Below are positions 32,142 to 33,493 of a DNA stretch of 33,493 nt, piece after piece (within the stretch, counting starts at the first letter, position 1; every line of letters starts with the position of its first letter). A program made the translations under genes and the position numbers. The stretch is from the NCBI GenBank assembly GCA_946482545.1, contig CAMLRX010000046.1, positions 1 to 33,493 of the forward strand, given 5' to 3'. The stretch comes from an uncultured Flavihumibacter sp. (GTDB lineage Bacteria > Bacteroidota > Bacteroidia > Chitinophagales > Chitinophagaceae). The notes under the pieces were generated by a model that saw nothing but the letters and a program-made list of their open reading frames with translations, was not told where the DNA came from and ran no database searches.

Positions 32142-33493
32142 ATGAAAAAGATCATCACATATATTATGGCCGCGGTCGCTGTAGGATCTTTCACTTCCTG
32201 CAAGAAGGACCTCGAGTCTCAATTCAACAATCCGGCTGTTTATGCCAAGGTGGAGAACCTTTATGGCGGAATATTCCTGAAAATGCTCACTGAGAATAAG
32301 GTGTATTCGCAGGATTATGGCGAGTTCTACTGGCAGTTTAACGCTGGTACTGAAGTACCGGGGTATGCACAGATTGCTCAACGCCATATTACAGACCGTT
32401 ACGCTTGGTTCCTGAATTTCGATGACCTTAGCGGCACCAACGCTTTTGGTGGAAATACCAATAACCTCTGGAACAACAGGTTCAATGATTTCTACACAAG
32501 GGCGCGTTCGTGGGCTGTTCTGAAAGACGAATTGAGTAAAATTTCCGGACAGGCGTTGAAGGATAATATGATTTATTATACTTTATCAACTGTGATTAAA
32601 GATTACTCCGCACTGCTGACGGTGGACTTCTACAATAGTATTCCTTACTCGGAAGCATTTAAGGGTACAGAAGGAAAGTTCTACCCTAAATTCGATGACC
32701 CGCTGGAAATCTATAAATCAGTGCTGGATGAACTGAAACAGATCAGTACAGACCTCCCCGGCATCTATGATGAAATGTCGGCCCTGTCTAAAAATCTCTT
32801 TGCTACCAACGATCTGGCTATGAAAGGCGATGTAGACAAATGGGTGCGTTATATCAATGCACTCCGCCTGAAGTATGCCGTTCGTATTTCCGGTGTGGCA
32901 GAAGATGTGGCCAAAACACACCTCCAGGATGTGCTTACAAAGCCATTGCCTGCCGCAGATTATGTTTGGGACCTTACAACAGATGTGGCGCCTGAAAGCA
33001 ATGGCTTCTGGCTCCGCGGATTGGGAGAAAACTCTTTCGCCAGCTTTATACCTGAGATCATTATGCGCAGGATGCACCGCGATTCTTCCAAAGCTTACAA
33101 ACCCGGAACCGATGACCCACGCCTGCAGGTGCTGGCCATGCCCACCAAATATTTCGATGGCGCCTATAGTTCTACTGTGAACAAACGGAAATACGTAGGG
33201 GTAAGCTATAATACCGATGCACAAAAGCCTGCTTATGTTGCCGGTGAGCGTTATACCACTACGCCCAACAGTTTTATTCTTTCGCTGCAACAGAATGCCA
33301 AATCACAATACCACCTTACCACGTTTACGCACAATTCCAATTTCCCCGCGTACATGATGTCTATGGCGGAAGTGGACCTGTTGCTGGCAGAAGTAGCAGC
33401 TAAAAACCTGGGAAACACAGGTAAAGCTGCGAGCCAGCACATTAAGGATGCGATTGCACATTCCACCGATTTCTGGTATGCACGCAATGAGGA
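32142..33493 (+). CDS. SusD/RagB-like outer-membrane lipoprotein, 3' truncated by window
   Basis: The frame opens with ATG at 32142 and stays open to the right edge (about 450 residues seen). The signal peptide MKKIITYIMAAVAVGSFTSC ends in a lipobox with lipidated Cys20. The following sequence (KKDLESQFNNPAVYAKVENL, later DFYNSIPYSEAFKGTEGKFY then PKFDDPLEIYKSVLDEL, and a late MAEVDLLLAEVAAKN segment) matches the SusD-like family of the 'SusD and RagB outer membrane lipoprotein' type. PYSEAF and the 'aEv.lllAEaa' helix are typical. It is the substrate-binding partner of the SusC just upstream. Only the C-terminal end is missing. Confidence 0.93.
   Translation, partial: MKKIITYIMAAVAVGSFTSCKKDLESQFNNPAVYAKVENLYGGIFLKMLTENKVYSQDYGEFYWQFNAGTEVPGYAQIAQRHITDRYAWFLNFDDLSGTNAFGGNTNNLWNNRFNDFYTRARSWAVLKDELSKISGQALKDNMIYYTLSTVIKDYSALLTVDFYNSIPYSEAFKGTEGKFYPKFDDPLEIYKSVLDELKQISTDLPGIYDEMSALSKNLFATNDLAMKGDVDKWVRYINALRLKYAVRISGVAEDVAKTHLQDVLTKPLPAADYVWDLTTDVAPESNGFWLRGLGENSFASFIPEIIMRRMHRDSSKAYKPGTDDPRLQVLAMPTKYFDGAYSSTVNKRKYVGVSYNTDAQKPAYVAGERYTTTPNSFILSLQQNAKSQYHLTTFTHNSNFPAYMMSMAEVDLLLAEVAAKNLGNTGKAASQHIKDAIAHSTDFWYARNE

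Overview
The window comes from a Bacteroidota genome, most likely a Chitinophagaceae-type soil or plant-associated bacterium. This is inferred from two SusC/SusD outer-membrane pairs, an ECF sigma/FecR pair, DUF4369-TlpA thioredoxins, consensus Bacteroidota promoters (TTTG, 19-20 nt, TAnnTTTG) and few Shine-Dalgarno sites. No insertion sequence, phage gene, integrase or CRISPR array is visible.

Layout. 1-3352: the start of a secreted protein (minus strand, cut by the left edge; possibly a glycoside hydrolase), a cysteine-rich copper-binding four-helix-bundle protein, a DinB-like protein, an NTF2-like protein, then on the minus strand a GlxA-type AraC regulator and a beta-carbonic anhydrase. 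3447-3624: a tRNA-Ser(GGA) unit complete with promoter and terminator. 3715-15773: one co-oriented block of ECF sigma factor, FecR anti-sigma, an STN-containing SusC, a SusD lipoprotein, two tandem DUF4369-TlpA thioredoxins (CGPC), a third thioredoxin-like protein (CAPC) and a small-molecule-kinase-like phosphotransferase. It reads as a surface-signalled TonB-dependent uptake system coupled to periplasmic thiol-disulfide chemistry.

15858-19411: a zinc-ribbon membrane protein and a WYL regulator on the minus strand, divergent from a long RtcB RNA ligase. The 415-bp divergent spacer is the most unusual non-coding stretch here. It has two palindromes carrying the same 9-mer exactly 110 bp apart, a candidate rtcB promoter whose -33 box is replaced by one palindrome, and a leader with a hairpin and two short tandem-repeat arrays. 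I read it as a candidate WYL-controlled RNA-repair module. 19507-19923: an unrecognised exported protein whose start codon lies inside a perfect palindrome.

20020-25722: a three-gene RND multidrug-type efflux operon (adaptor lipoprotein, inner-membrane pump, outer-membrane NodT/TolC lipoprotein). It is followed by an orphan PAS-LuxR regulator (25806) and a two-helix membrane PH-like protein (26706). 27374-33493: a ROK-family repressor with a perfect consensus promoter and an overlapping inverted repeat, a terminator, then a second SusC/SusD pair whose SusD runs off the right edge. This looks like the start of a sugar- or glycan-utilization locus.
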